Shown here: piece after piece, positions 22,385 through 32,995 of the stretch
How positions within the stretch are numbered: position 1 is the first letter of the stretch
Layout: each line of letters begins with the position of its first letter
NCBI GenBank assembly: GCA_035772785.1
Contig: JAOCPU010000009.1
Coordinates: 682,001-746,000, forward strand
Direction of reading: 5' to 3'
DNA from: Phlebiopsis flavidoalba
Taxonomy: Eukaryota > Basidiomycota > Agaricomycetes > Polyporales > Phanerochaetaceae
DNA length: 64,000 nucleotides
Translations under genes and position numbers: made by a program
The notes under the pieces: generated by a model
What the model was told of the DNA's origin: nothing
The model's database searches: none
Seen by the model: only the letters and a program-made list of their open reading frames with translations

Positions 22385-23538
22385 ATGACATCCGTTCTCG
22401 CCTTAGTCGAGACTGGTACATGAGACTACTCATCGGTGGGGGCGCTACGTCTAGAGGTTGGGGGAGGAGCTAGTACGACGAGGAGGTATATAGGTTAGAC
22501 GAGACGGAAATCCGGTTCCTTCTCGAAGAAAACAGGATCAATCAGCGACCCATTGAAGTTGAAAGAGCACATACTCACAAGATCCAATCGGAGGCATATT
22601 GCAGTAAGTCGTACCGATGCTACTACATTCCCAGTGGCAACTGAGTGGACATCCGACCCCAGGTGCATCCGTATCACTTGTATCCGCGGGTTCTACGTTC
22701 GCTCAGTGAGTGCAAAAGTCAGCACACGTTGTCTACTCGTGCTCATCATGATCGATCATAGGCTGAAAATATCCCAGTTCCCACCTCCCGGTGTACGGTG
22801 AGCTACTGAAAGCTCGGCCAAGAACGCCCGAAGGCGCTGCTTTTTTCCTTGATGTGGGATGCGGGTCGGGGATTGACGTCAGAAAAGCTCGTAGCGGACG
22901 GTTGTTTTCCCGGCTCACCAGGTCATAGCGACAGACTTGCATTCCGGTATGTCCTAATCTCATCGCGTAAAACTGGCTGTTTGACAGTGAACAGAATTTT
23001 GGGAGTTGGGTCACAAACTCTGCAAATCGACACCGAAGACATTCCCCGTCAAGTTCATTGCAGGAGATATACTCGACCTCGTTTGTCTCACTCCCACAGC
23101 CGAGACGGCGGAGGTCGAAGAGCGCACGATGCTATCATCCTTGACTTCCTTGACCCCACTACGGGGCCTGGTTTCTGCCATCTTCGTTTATGCCGTGTTC
23201 CATGTCTTCTCCGAAGCTGATCAAGAACGACTCGCTACCAATCTCGCATCTCTACTATCCGCGCAGCCAGGATCCATGATATTCGGCGCACACATTTGTG
23301 GGATGCCGCACGAAGGGTACTCGGGGTCGAGAGCATGAGCCCAAGAACACCCCCCCCCAATCTCCCAATTTTCTGCCACAGTCCAGAGTCCTGGACCGCG
23401 CTGTGGAAAGAAGCGTTGGGCACATGCAACGCAGAAGTGAGAGCAGAGCTCAAAGAGTTGCCTCCGGACGTCGTAGGGTTCCAGCCTGCGGGTGGTATCC
23501 CTTATTGGTATATGTATTGGTCTGTAACTAGAATCTAA
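22385..23538 (+). CDS. SAM-dependent methyltransferase, fungal metabolite type (copy 1)
   Basis: A class I methyltransferase of the kind annotated in fungi as meroterpenoid-type (Trt5/AusD-like). It would move a methyl group from S-adenosylmethionine to a small molecule; the substrate is unknown. N-terminal LDETEIRFLLEENRI and KLKEHILKIQSEAY (22490-22590) precede an intron. The SAM-binding loop reads FLDVGCGSGID, with RKLVADGCFP and ATDLHSG following (about 22845-22945). An intron follows, then FWELGHKLCKSTPKTFPVKF and IAGDI (about 22995-23070). SLTSLTPLRGLVSAIFVYAV, FHVFSEADQERLATNLASLL and PGSMIFGAH (23130-23290) form the C-terminal sheet region. FCHSPESWTALWKEALG and YWYMYWSVTRI end the protein at 23538. 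This block is also seen in copies 2 and 3. The start ATG at 22385 (MTSVLALVETG) is tentative; several indels occur before 22850. The last 400 bases are nearly clean. Confidence 0.85.
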
Positions 23539-24698
23539 TTGAGCCACGACTGTTGGAGAAACATATTGATAGGTTAAGCAATATCTCAGCTCAGCTATAA
23601 TGTCATCTGGCCATGTAAAAACTTTGGAAACCGTTTACGCTTCATTCTCTGTGAGTGTGACACACTGGTGACTGCGGCCAATGGTACAACACTACAAGCT
23701 GAAAACACGTGGCAAGTACATTTAATGGCCGCCAAAGCGGAGTGTCAATGTCACGACAACCAAGTTCCTCATCCTTCTGGTCCGTCAGCGAATTCTTTAG
23801 CGGGCACCACTACCGTTCACCAACATTCGAGCCCCAGTCACAGTGTATTGAACGCACTCCTTCCGATTTTTCCGGGTGCAGTATGCGCTCTGTAGGCAAG
23901 ATGTCGCTAATAGATAGCTCGAGAGTAGTAAGTTATACATGGCGTGAAGCTGCGAGCCGCTTCAAGTGGCCTGCTTAGGGCAAGCAGTCGGAACCGTCAC
24001 CCCCTTGGCCGCTTTTTGCACATGTAAGTACAGTAACTTTAGAACTCGAGAGTCGTTTGCATTCTGATACTGCCATCGTCACATTTTACGCATGAGTCAA
24101 AGCAGACATCAAGCCTGGACGCATCGGTACTGGACGTTTTCCAGACCATCAGCCTCCGCTACTGATATCGTGTCCATCAGGGCGCGCAGTGCTAGTGAGT
24201 ACTCAATGCCCACTAAAGTCGGAGTTCTTCCTAGTACCATCGTTGAAAAAGACCACCTCCCATGACAATCAATTGATGTAAGCATCTCCCTTCGAGCACC
24301 GCTGGGTCCCCCGTTGGGACAATTGATACTTCAGTCACGGCCTACGCGTTGCTTTAACGAGCCCGAGTAGTAGGACAAAGGTTTCAGCTGGCAATGACGG
24401 GCCTTCAGACACCCATAACTGCGAATGCTGGTCAGGCTCTGAAGGAGATGCTTGTTTACTCGGTTTCGATTTGATAGATGCGACACTGTTCCTTTGATTT
24501 GGCCGCGTTCATTCCGTTGTTGGTTCGTCGATAAACTGTGAGCCTCGCTTTCAGCCATCAGGACACAGAATTCTCTTCCCCCAATGCTTCGTCGATCCCC
24601 CTCGCCCTATACTACTCACTCTGTATCGTTTGACCGTTCTTGATCCTTCATCTCAGTTACCTCGCTGCGAGGAAACTGGGTGACCATTCACTGAACCT
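23539..24698. other. Intergenic stretch, nothing recognised
   Basis: About 1.1 kb between methyltransferase 1 and the membrane protein. Short frames at 23668-23978 (+) and 24331-24558 (-) have no recognisable features. Confidence 0.3.
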
Positions 24699-26498
24699 AT
24701 GTCCACTGATCATCACACTCTTTTTGGACTGTCTTTAACATCAGCGTTGACCTTTCCATCTTTTCGCGTCTGCGGCCCTCGTCAATGTCACGGTGGACGA
24801 CGCTCAGACGTTCAACGGTGTATCCACAATACAATGCACCCTGCGGACATATGGAACGCTGGCAACGATATTGTAGCGTCTGCCTTTGCTCGTCCGGATG
24901 CTGGCCAAGCTTGGGATGGGACGTGGCACGACTCGACCTACAGAGGTGGTGCTCAGGACACGCTTGGCATCGCGACGATGCAATTCGACGGTGAACCAAA
25001 TTTTGTGTTTTGATAAACTTCAGATGCTCACAGTTTATCATCAAGGGACCGCAATCTATGTGTACTGCATTATTGCCCCATTCTTCAAGCTAACCCCACG
25101 GACACAAACATGGTCTTCCTTATTGATGGAACTGAAGTAAGGACGTTTGCTCCCGCCCCAACGAATCAGTCCACGTACGACTACAACTTCCTCGTACACT
25201 CAACTACAAATCTATCCACGGGGTCTCATGTATTCACACTCCAGAATGGAATAGTCGGAGATTCGGTCGAGCCTTGTCCTTCTTGATCGCATCGTGTCCA
25301 CGTAGGTGTCTCCGCTCGCATCTAAAATCCCGGGAGGTTATTTTATGTATTCGCACGACACGATGACGAGACCATTCAGTCGGCACCCCCATCCTCATCT
25401 TCAATATCTCTATCTTCGTCATCGCAAACACCATCTTCGATGTCTATCTTCTCAGAACCTCCTCGATTTCCCCAAGTTTCTCTCACTCCGCCAGGAGTTG
25501 ATTCAAGCTCGCTAACGCGTCAGACTTCCCTTTCAACTCCAGTGACGACATCCGCGTCTTCAGGGACTGTCGTTCTATATCGACAAACTCCCTGAGGATT
25601 AATCACGGTGACTGAAAACGCTTGCGCCCGCCACATCGTCAAGCCTTTCTTCCTCTTCCACCACCTGAAATTCGCGCTCTCTTTCTACCAAGACTCGGAC
25701 AATCATTGTCGTCCTCTGTGGTGCCAGCCGGTGCTGTCCTCTTAATCGCCATTTGGGCCCTCATACATTGGTGCCATCGTCGAGAGCCACGCTACGGCTA
25801 TTCCTCGCCGCCAGAACGAGCCATTGCGGAGGCGCCTGGGTCGAGGGGCTGGTTTGAGAACGCATGGAAAGTCGCTAGTAACACTCCTTTATCCACTCAT
25901 GAGGGCTCGAATAGCGACCTCGACGGAAGTGGCGATACTCGCCTCTGGGTTCTCTGGAGAGCACATATGCTCTTGGCAGGCAGGGGCGCTGCTGATACTG
26001 TCGATAGAGCACAAGAGCTCACAGCGAGTTCTGCTGTCACGGCCGCTGGAGCTATGACAGAGTCTCCCCACACAATCTCAAAGAGACCATCGCCTTGTTG
26101 AACACAATTCCGAGAACGAGCTGGGTCTTTATCCCACTGATCCCTCTGCGCTTGCGCCACATCCGTATATTGCCCATGCAACCGAGCCGAACGACGTCGA
26201 GAGGCATATGTACGGGCTGGCAGCTGCACCAGAAACGCCGATTTCTGCATCATTGTCTTCCGCGCCGCATCCACATTCGTCCCCACACAACTAGTTTGTA
26301 CCCGACATTGGACGGGGTATCTGGCTCGTCGACTTCTCGAGCGCGTCCGCTGCCGGCGCGGCCTCCGCAGAGAATCAGCCAGAGGTTGCACAATCATCTA
26401 CGGGACTCTTCCGCACACCGTCCACGTCAACAGAGCCGCCGCCTTCATACGACGATATCTCACGCCACGGTAGTTTGAGATCAGCACACGCGACGTGA
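24699..26498 (+). CDS. Single-pass membrane protein with extracellular beta-rich domain
   Basis: A type I membrane protein of a kind abundant in Agaricomycetes and usually annotated as hypothetical or transmembrane. A short hydrophobic leader is followed by NVTVDDAQTFNG (about 24783-24820). Next come DAGQAWDGTWHDSTYRGGAQ and DTLGIATMQFDG (24900-24995), an intron, and AIYVYCIIA (about 25052). MVFLIDGTEV, FLVHSTTNLSTGSHVFTLQN and LVLLDRIVST (25110-25300) continue a jelly-roll-like ectodomain. A Ser/Thr/Pro-rich stalk follows (about 25370-25590, for example SSSSISISSSS). The span reads AGAVLLIAIWALIHW (25726-25770) with a basic HRREPRYG stop-transfer. A cytosolic tail runs to the stop at 26498 (RHGSLRSAHAT). 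Several one-base shifts occur. It sits between two methyltransferase copies, with no evident link to them. Ligand and function are unknown. Confidence 0.65.
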
Positions 26499-28224
26499 AG
26501 TTGTGAATGGGGTGTCAGTTCGTAAATTTGGCGGCATACTTAGAGCAATATTGGCCCGGATATTTCAACTATGGTATCCTCATACTCATTCAGAACTTAG
26601 TAAGTAGCTAGTTTACAACTAGTCGTCGTAATACAGACTTACTTGCTCGATGGACACATCTCGTGGCGACCGGCCACTGTCCGGTCTTCGGGCACGGAAA
26701 GCTCCGAGTCGATTGTGTGATGCCATCATTGATTACATAATGGCTTTCGATTCTCGCCGGGGTCCTGGCGCCACGCCGTCCAATTCGAAACAGTCACAAT
26801 CGTGCATCGTGAGCAGGTTGGACATTAACGTGACTTTGCAAGCTCTGCGTATACATCGGGTAGACGCTATCCAATATGACAGAAAACATCGCGCCCACTC
26901 ATAATTTCGATCAAATAATCCGGAGTCGCATTGTTCAGAATTTGCGAAACAGAAACCCATTGGAATCGAGGGTACTGCGCTACAGCCACTAACCACGGTA
27001 TATCGATAGGCCGTTCAATTGAACAGCTTGCTGTCGCAGAATTATCACGTCATATTCTGATTTCGACACATACTTCTAGGGTCAGTTTTGAATTTTCTAT
27101 CACTGCTTCCAAGAGCGAGCTTACGGAGGAGCTTTCAGCTGTACTTTCCTTGACATCAGCCTCGCAAAATATCAGATATGCAAACAGGCGGCGCGGTCTC
27201 CTAGTCAACTGAATCGTTGGCTCAACCCCCACAACCGTAAATCGCATTGTATTTACGTGTCGTTACTATGGTCGATGCCAATCCTGACGCCACCGAGTTC
27301 TTTTAGGCGCAAGGCCACACGGTTTCTCTAGTCGACATCCGAGACCTGTCCATCACTTGCAAGATTGTGGACTGCTGTCCTATAGCCGACGCTCGTCACG
27401 GCGGAGCCAGACTGGTAAAGTTTGGATTGCTGGGCTGCGGCGAACACACCCCTAGTGGGCTTTACGAAGTTCTGGTACGTGGCAAAATTCCTAACGTTAA
27501 TGTGTCTTCCATGCGAGCTTGCTTCACTGGGCGTAGAATAGCTAGCGCACATACTTATCTTTAAAATATCATCCTTTACCCCGTCGGGAATCTGTCCGTG
27601 GCATCCTCGGGTCGCCCGGCACGCGACCGGTCGCTGAAGACGTCTCCCTCCTCTCACCCTACATCATGTGGTCCAGTGCCCCAAACAGACATATCCTTTT
27701 CTGACTCTGAGTGGCTCACAGCAAGGGGAGTTCGGGCCGGAGTAGAGATATGCCCTTACACTGCACTGCAAACCTTGTCAGCGCAAAGCGGTCGGCACTA
27801 TGAGCTCCCACAACCTCTTCTGGGTACGGCGCACATCTCTTCTCCTTCTGGGCGAATTGTACTCCCTCCCAGGTAAGTCATGCTTTACTACTAGGTGGGT
27901 TCTGATATAGTATGTCGCCAGGGCAGGGAAACTGAGCCCCTCCGTTACTACTTACAGTCGCTCGGTAGATACTGTGCTGCCTCACGTGGATATATCAAGA
28001 GGTCCTAAACCGCATCGAGTTCACACCTTGCTACTCGCCTTAGCTCGCAAATGGAGAGCGGTACTATTCCGAATTTGTCCCACCATTCCTCGTCATGGGG
28101 AACACACCGAAGCGGCTTTGGGGGGCCCCGTTGAAAGGAGGTTCCGCAAGGGTGTATAGGTACAGCTGCTACACACGCGGTTGGGTAGCAGACCTAGAAC
28201 GACAAGCCTTTATAACAATCTTTG
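26499..28224. other. Unrecognised stretch with coding-like segments
   Basis: Plus-strand pieces at about 27310-27400 (AQGHTVSLVDIRDLSITCKI), 27415-27475 (FGLLGCGEHTPSGLYEVL) and 27598-27875 read like exons of one damaged gene. The first resembles the start of a Rossmann-type sequence, but this is too weak to name. Introns and frame breaks prevent a model. The remainder (26499-27250 and 27880-28224) shows nothing I can identify. Confidence 0.25.
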
Positions 28225-28665
28225 ACGAGGAGGAGATCGGGCGATTTTTTTTTCATTCAATTGCTACTTCTCATGGCAAGAGACACAGTCCATTGGGCGA
28301 CACCCGAATAACTGAAATAACAATTACTGGAAAATTCCAACTGAGGTTTTTGGCCGGTGAGCTCTTAGCTTAGTTTAGTAGTCATTAATTGAGCTTGGAA
28401 GCATTCCAGTCCTTTGAAAATGCGTCACTGAAATATACACCCCTTCAAACGGTACATCCGTATCTCCTTGTATTAAGAAAAATATTTATTTTATTGATCA
28501 CTTTATTCAGTTTCAATAAGATGGTTTGCACTGTCGGGTATTCGTCGTACTATACAAACTACAATTACAACATGCAAACTTATAAAATATGTTTCCCACA
28601 ATTTTTAACCACTAATAGACAGGTATTTTCACTTCGAATTCCGTCCAACGGGTAGAATGGGGGCA
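28225..28665. other. AT-rich island
   Basis: Base composition turns strongly AT-rich, with runs such as aaaaatatttattttattg near 28485 and tataaaatatg near 28580, unlike the GC-rich flanks. A frame of 88 codons (28389-28655) reads through it but has no recognisable features. It may be a scaffold or matrix-like spacer, a mitochondrial fragment, or old transposon sequence. Confidence 0.4.
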
Positions 28666-30180
28666 GGTAATCATAGGAGAGTGTCCTTATTTATATTGAA
28701 ACTTCCAAGGAACAATATATCTGAGTAGGCTGTGGTTGATGAGGGCGCTGATGTATTTTCCTCAGGACGAAGGCTGGCTTTGTTTATGACCCTCGCTGCG
28801 GACTGACCGTTCTCTCGCTGCCCCCAAACCGACCGAAAAAAAAAATGGGGGGTCCTGAGACTCGCCGACAGACGCGGCCCCGGTGGCCCTGTATTCTTCG
28901 ATGTCGGATGTTTGTGTTTGGACAACGAAATCCGGAAACTCGTCCGCCCTGATTAGATGGCCGAGCATACCTCAGTCATCGGCCTTTCTGTGATCTTTTT
29001 TGCGGGTAAATACCTGGACCACTATCTACAGGAGAGTTTATACAATGCCTTCTTATGGCAAGACTTTCTGGAAGATTGTTCAGAAGGTCCTTCAGGTCCC
29101 CGACTTCCCGAAACGTTGCCCCGTGTAAGTAGTTTCGTTCCCTGGCTATATTTTCGACTCCGCCCTTCCTGGCACGCAACGAACCGCGCACAGCAGCTGC
29201 GGATTCGCCGGAGGGCCCATTCGATCCTCCGTCATTGTCGGACTCTCCGACATCCTCTGCAGGGGCAGGCTGTCCGTCCATTCAATTTTCACGCCTTCCC
29301 AGCGGGGTTTTACCTTCCAAGTCCCTCTTCACACGAGGCCCAGCAGACGAGCTCCTGCGCGCCGGTTCGCGTCCTTGGCTCTATCCCCTGAGCCCCAGCC
29401 GCCTCTTGTCAGTCTTCCGCGGGCACGTCCGGCCCATGTGGGTCCTTGAGACAGGGCTCTGATTGCCGGAACCGCTCGTGCGCAGCGAACACCCACGGCT
29501 GCGCGTACGTTAGTTTCCTACTCCCCTTGAAAGCTTCGTTTGCCGTTCGATTGGATATGAAGGTGTTCGTGGGGGGCATGGGAAAGGTCGAGGGCGTGGC
29601 CTTACCGTTTTTACTGTGCGGTGTGGAGATGTTTCAAGGATCGTCAAAGAGTCCATGGAGTGACTTTAACGCTGTAATTGTGTGCTTTCACTGGTCCCCC
29701 TGTGACATGGGCGTTTTGAATGCTCGTGCGTGATCTCTACTAGTCCATTCACGTAAGTATGCAACCGCATGCCTAGTGCTCGCCACATCTTCAACATGTA
29801 CGCTAACCGCATATATTCATGTGCTCCACTTAAGGACTCAGCCCTATCTGACGGCCGGCGCTGATTACATTTCGGCGACTGAAGCCTTTGCCCGTGGGTG
29901 TACCGTGACTCATGTAACGCTGAATCCTAATCCTACAGTCAGACCGCGATGCGTTGCGTGACACAAATGATCAAGGATCCAGCGACGAGGATTCGGATTC
30001 GTACCTGCATTCCTTTTCTGTCCTGGCCAGGTCGCTCGACGCCGGATCTGATAAGGAACGCACACGCTCTCCCAACTACCAGCTATTCAGAGCCGTGGCA
30101 CTGGATATCGGCGATCAATCGTACGTCAGGCGATCGCGCCGCGTGTGCGTGCACGCAGTACAGCTTCATTAGGCCGCGGA
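28666..30180. other. Unrecognised stretch upstream of methyltransferase 2
   Basis: A minus-strand frame at 28976-29281 (101 codons) is acidic then basic in composition and might be part of a gene (GDLKDLLNNLPESLAIRR). A plus-strand frame at 29954-30172 includes DTNDQGSSDEDSDSYLHSFS. Neither matches a known family. The rest appears non-coding. Confidence 0.25.
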
Positions 30181-31221
30181 GCTTGACGAGAGCCTCTACA
30201 TCGTTCAAGAAGATGAGATACAATTTCTCAGCAACAGACAGGCATTTCGACGATCCGAGATCTTAAGAAACATGTTTAGTATTCAGCAGCATGAAGTTTA
30301 CGCGGTGAGCACCTGTCGATCTTTTATACCTGTCTTCTACCGCGATCCTCAAATGTACACTCGTAGATACATGCGTATATCCGTGTATCAAACTATTTCA
30401 CTTTGCAGTGAGTCCCTTTCGAGTTGTCATCACGGCTGTACTGTACTGATTGTTCCCTACAGGCTGAAGACTTGCCGGTACCCTATATACAACGAGGTCC
30501 TGCAGCTGGCAAAGACCCGGCCAGGCGCCCTGTTCCTTGACATCGCATGTGGCGTCGGGAACGACACCCGCAAACTCGTCGCAGACGGCTGGCCAGCCAG
30601 TCAGATAATTGCCTCAGACCTGCACACTGGTAAGCGTACCCTTATTTCTCTGCGCCCGGATCACCGTACGACAGTCCTATTTTTGCAGACTTCTGGGACG
30701 TCGGTCACAGAACATTCAAGTCCACGCCCGACAGTTTCCCCGTCAAGTTCGTCCCAGGCGACGTCTTTGACGACTCCTTCCTCGCCTCGGCACCCGTCGC
30801 AGCCACGCCGCCCGACGGCGCGCTCGACGTGACCGCGCTGACGACGCTCACGCCCCTCCACGGGCGCGCCGCCGCCGTGCACGCGTCCGCGTTCTTCCAC
30901 CTCTTCAACGAGGCCGAGCAGACCGCGCTCGCGCACCGCCTCGCGTCGCTGCTCTCGTCCGCGCCGGGCTCCATAATTTTCGGCAGCCACGTCGGCCGCC
31001 CCGAGGCGGGGCTCATGCCCGAGCGCATGGTGCGCCCGAACACGGCGGGCGTGCGCATGTTCTGCCACAGCCCCGAGAGCTGGGCGGCGCTGTGGGAGGG
31101 CGTGTTTGGGGTGGGCAAGGTCGAGACGTGGGCGGCGCTGCGGGAGACCGTGCGGCGGGATTTTACGGTCGTGGATGGGTTCAAGCATTACTACATGTCG
31201 TGGTCGGTGAAGCGTCTCTGA
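30181..31221 (+). CDS. SAM-dependent methyltransferase, fungal metabolite type (copy 2)
   Basis: Second member of the family described at 22385-23538. Amino end ELDESLYIVQEDEIQFLS and the shifted EILRNMFSIQQHEVYAV lie at about 30180-30305. After introns come YPIYNEVLQLAKTRPGALFL, then DIACGVGNDTRKLVADGWP and ASDLHTG (30480-30630), the SAM-binding loop. An intron (about 30631-30688) precedes FWDVGHRTFKSTPDSFPVKF and VPGDVFDDSFL. From 30829 one unbroken frame reads LTTLTPLHGRAAAVHASAFF, HLFNEAEQTALAHRLASLLS, PGSIIFGSHVG, FCHSPESWAALWEGVFG and HYYMSWSVKRL to the stop at 31221. The 3' half is much more GC-rich than copies 1 and 3, with G or C in nearly all third positions. The start is uncertain because the first exon has indels and no clear Met. 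Substrate unknown. Confidence 0.85.
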
Positions 31222-32570
31222 GCAAATCACATGTTTAGCTTCTAGTTTTCTGCTCGTAAATTCGTCGAAGCTCGGTGCTTCGAAGATATGTCTGCGGTCC
31301 TGCGCTGATATATTGCTGTTGCGATTTGGCCTGCGCAGAATGCGACGCACAGAGCGCTAACGCTGCTGCCACAAGCTCTGCGGACGTGCGGGCCGACGCG
31401 AAAGCAAGCTACGTGCGGGGTAAACCCCTCCGACACCAGCCCCCTACCACTGGACACATTGCATCCCACCAGGAAACCACTGATACTGCCGTGCGTATTA
31501 GCCCGCCCCTTGGCCAACTTCACAAGGGGAACCGTCGGCAATCTAGGCGTGACATAAGATGACCATTTTTTCCCTTGGTCGCGTTCCGTGGGCCACGAAG
31601 GGCAACCAAGGGAAAGCCGCGCCCTACAAATTCCTGCGTAGTTCGCGGCGCTGACCCTCGGCATGCCCCGAAAATGCTGCGATCGCGCCGATCGCTTGTA
31701 TCTGCGCAGTGTTCGGGTGGTCCGTGTCGCCGATGAGAACATTTTGACCGCCCGGGGCGCCCCCCCGCGCGCCGCAAGAACAGGGCGGGGGGCGGAGAAT
31801 GTCGCGGACGGGAAGCCTACAATGGCTGCCTCCGCGCGTTTGCCGTTGCACATCCGGGCCGTCGCCTTCGAGAACAGGGCACGCAACGCACGTCCCCGGC
31901 GTTCGGCTCTCCACTGTTTCACACATCACGACACACCTCAGAACAGCGGTTTATCCAAGAAAAGGGGGCCCGGCACAAGTACCACGGTATGGGGTACAGT
32001 ATTTACTATGGTGGTACCACGAAGAGGCGGTTGCGCATGAGCCCGCGACCGCAATCACGACACCCGCCCAGCGGCTGACATTTGGAAACTCGAGGCGCAT
32101 GACGGGCCGCCAGTCCAAACAAGCTTGCACGCCCAAGAGCGTTAAATATCGACTCGCTGGTGACGGCGCGGTGGTGGGGTGGGGCTGAGAAACACGGTAC
32201 GGTGTGTGTCGATTGGCGCAGGAGGGGTCTCTCGCGTCAGTGGATCTCGGAAGCGAGGTCGGTGGTTCGTGCTGTAGGAACAAGGCGGCCCCTGCTGCCA
32301 GCGCGGTGCTGATTAGCGGTATCTGATCCCAGCGGCCGGGCTGCGTGCGGTGACCGTACCTCGGGCGTCCCTGGGTGGCTCGTCCGTGTGTAGTGTCGTT
32401 GTTCGTGTGGACGCGTGTAGTACTGGCGTGCGCAATTTGCAGCGCTTGAAGTTTTACGCAGAAGGGGCACCGATCCATGCGTGCATTCATCCATATTCAT
32501 TTCACGCTCATGATCGGGACCTGGGTTCCCGTCGTGAGGTGTGAACATCGGTGGGCCACTCGGTGAGGTT
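31222..32570. other. Unrecognised GC-rich stretch
   Basis: Overlapping minus-strand frames fill 31242-31929. One (31624-31929) contains VLIGDTDHPNTAQIQAIGAI followed by AAFSGHAEGQRRELRRN, which looks like real protein but matches no family I know. Downstream in that frame stops appear. Sequence from 32000 to 32570 is GC-rich with frames on both strands and no identifiable gene. Confidence 0.25.
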
Positions 32571-32995
32571 TCACGACATGCACACGTCCACCTGGTCACT
32601 CCTGTCTGTACTTCTTCCCAGGCGCGCAGGATTTAGCAGGATGTGCGAGCTCAGACGCACGGCAGCGCGACGTTGAAAGCGTGCCGCGAACCGAGTAGAG
32701 CGACGGGGGCCGGCGCGGGAGAGCGTCCAGGACGAGAGTTGATGAGGACCACGCAGAAGATGCTGGCGGGGTGTGTCAGTGATCTGACGCTGGGGGTGCG
32801 TGGAGGCGGCGAAGAGCGGACCTGAAGGGCTGCAGACGACCGGGGGAGTCGCGGACGAGGACGTACGCGAGGCTGTCTTCGTGTCTGTCGTCTTCGAGCT
32901 GGCTTTCGTGGTCACGAAAGCCAGGACTACGCGAAAATGGTCTATGAACGCGGCGAGGAGGAAAACGGTAAAGGTTGTCCAGATGAGACTGTGAT
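32571..32995 (-). other. Possible Ser/Thr-rich membrane or secreted protein fragment
   Basis: On the minus strand, LIWTTFTVFLLAAFIDHF followed by VVLAFVTTKASSKTTDTKTA (about 32860-32985) gives a hydrophobic segment and then a Ser/Thr/Lys-rich tail. The frame continues open to 32571. No start Met is visible in frame. It might be a leader or membrane span with a low-complexity stalk, or chance. No family recognised. Confidence 0.2.
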
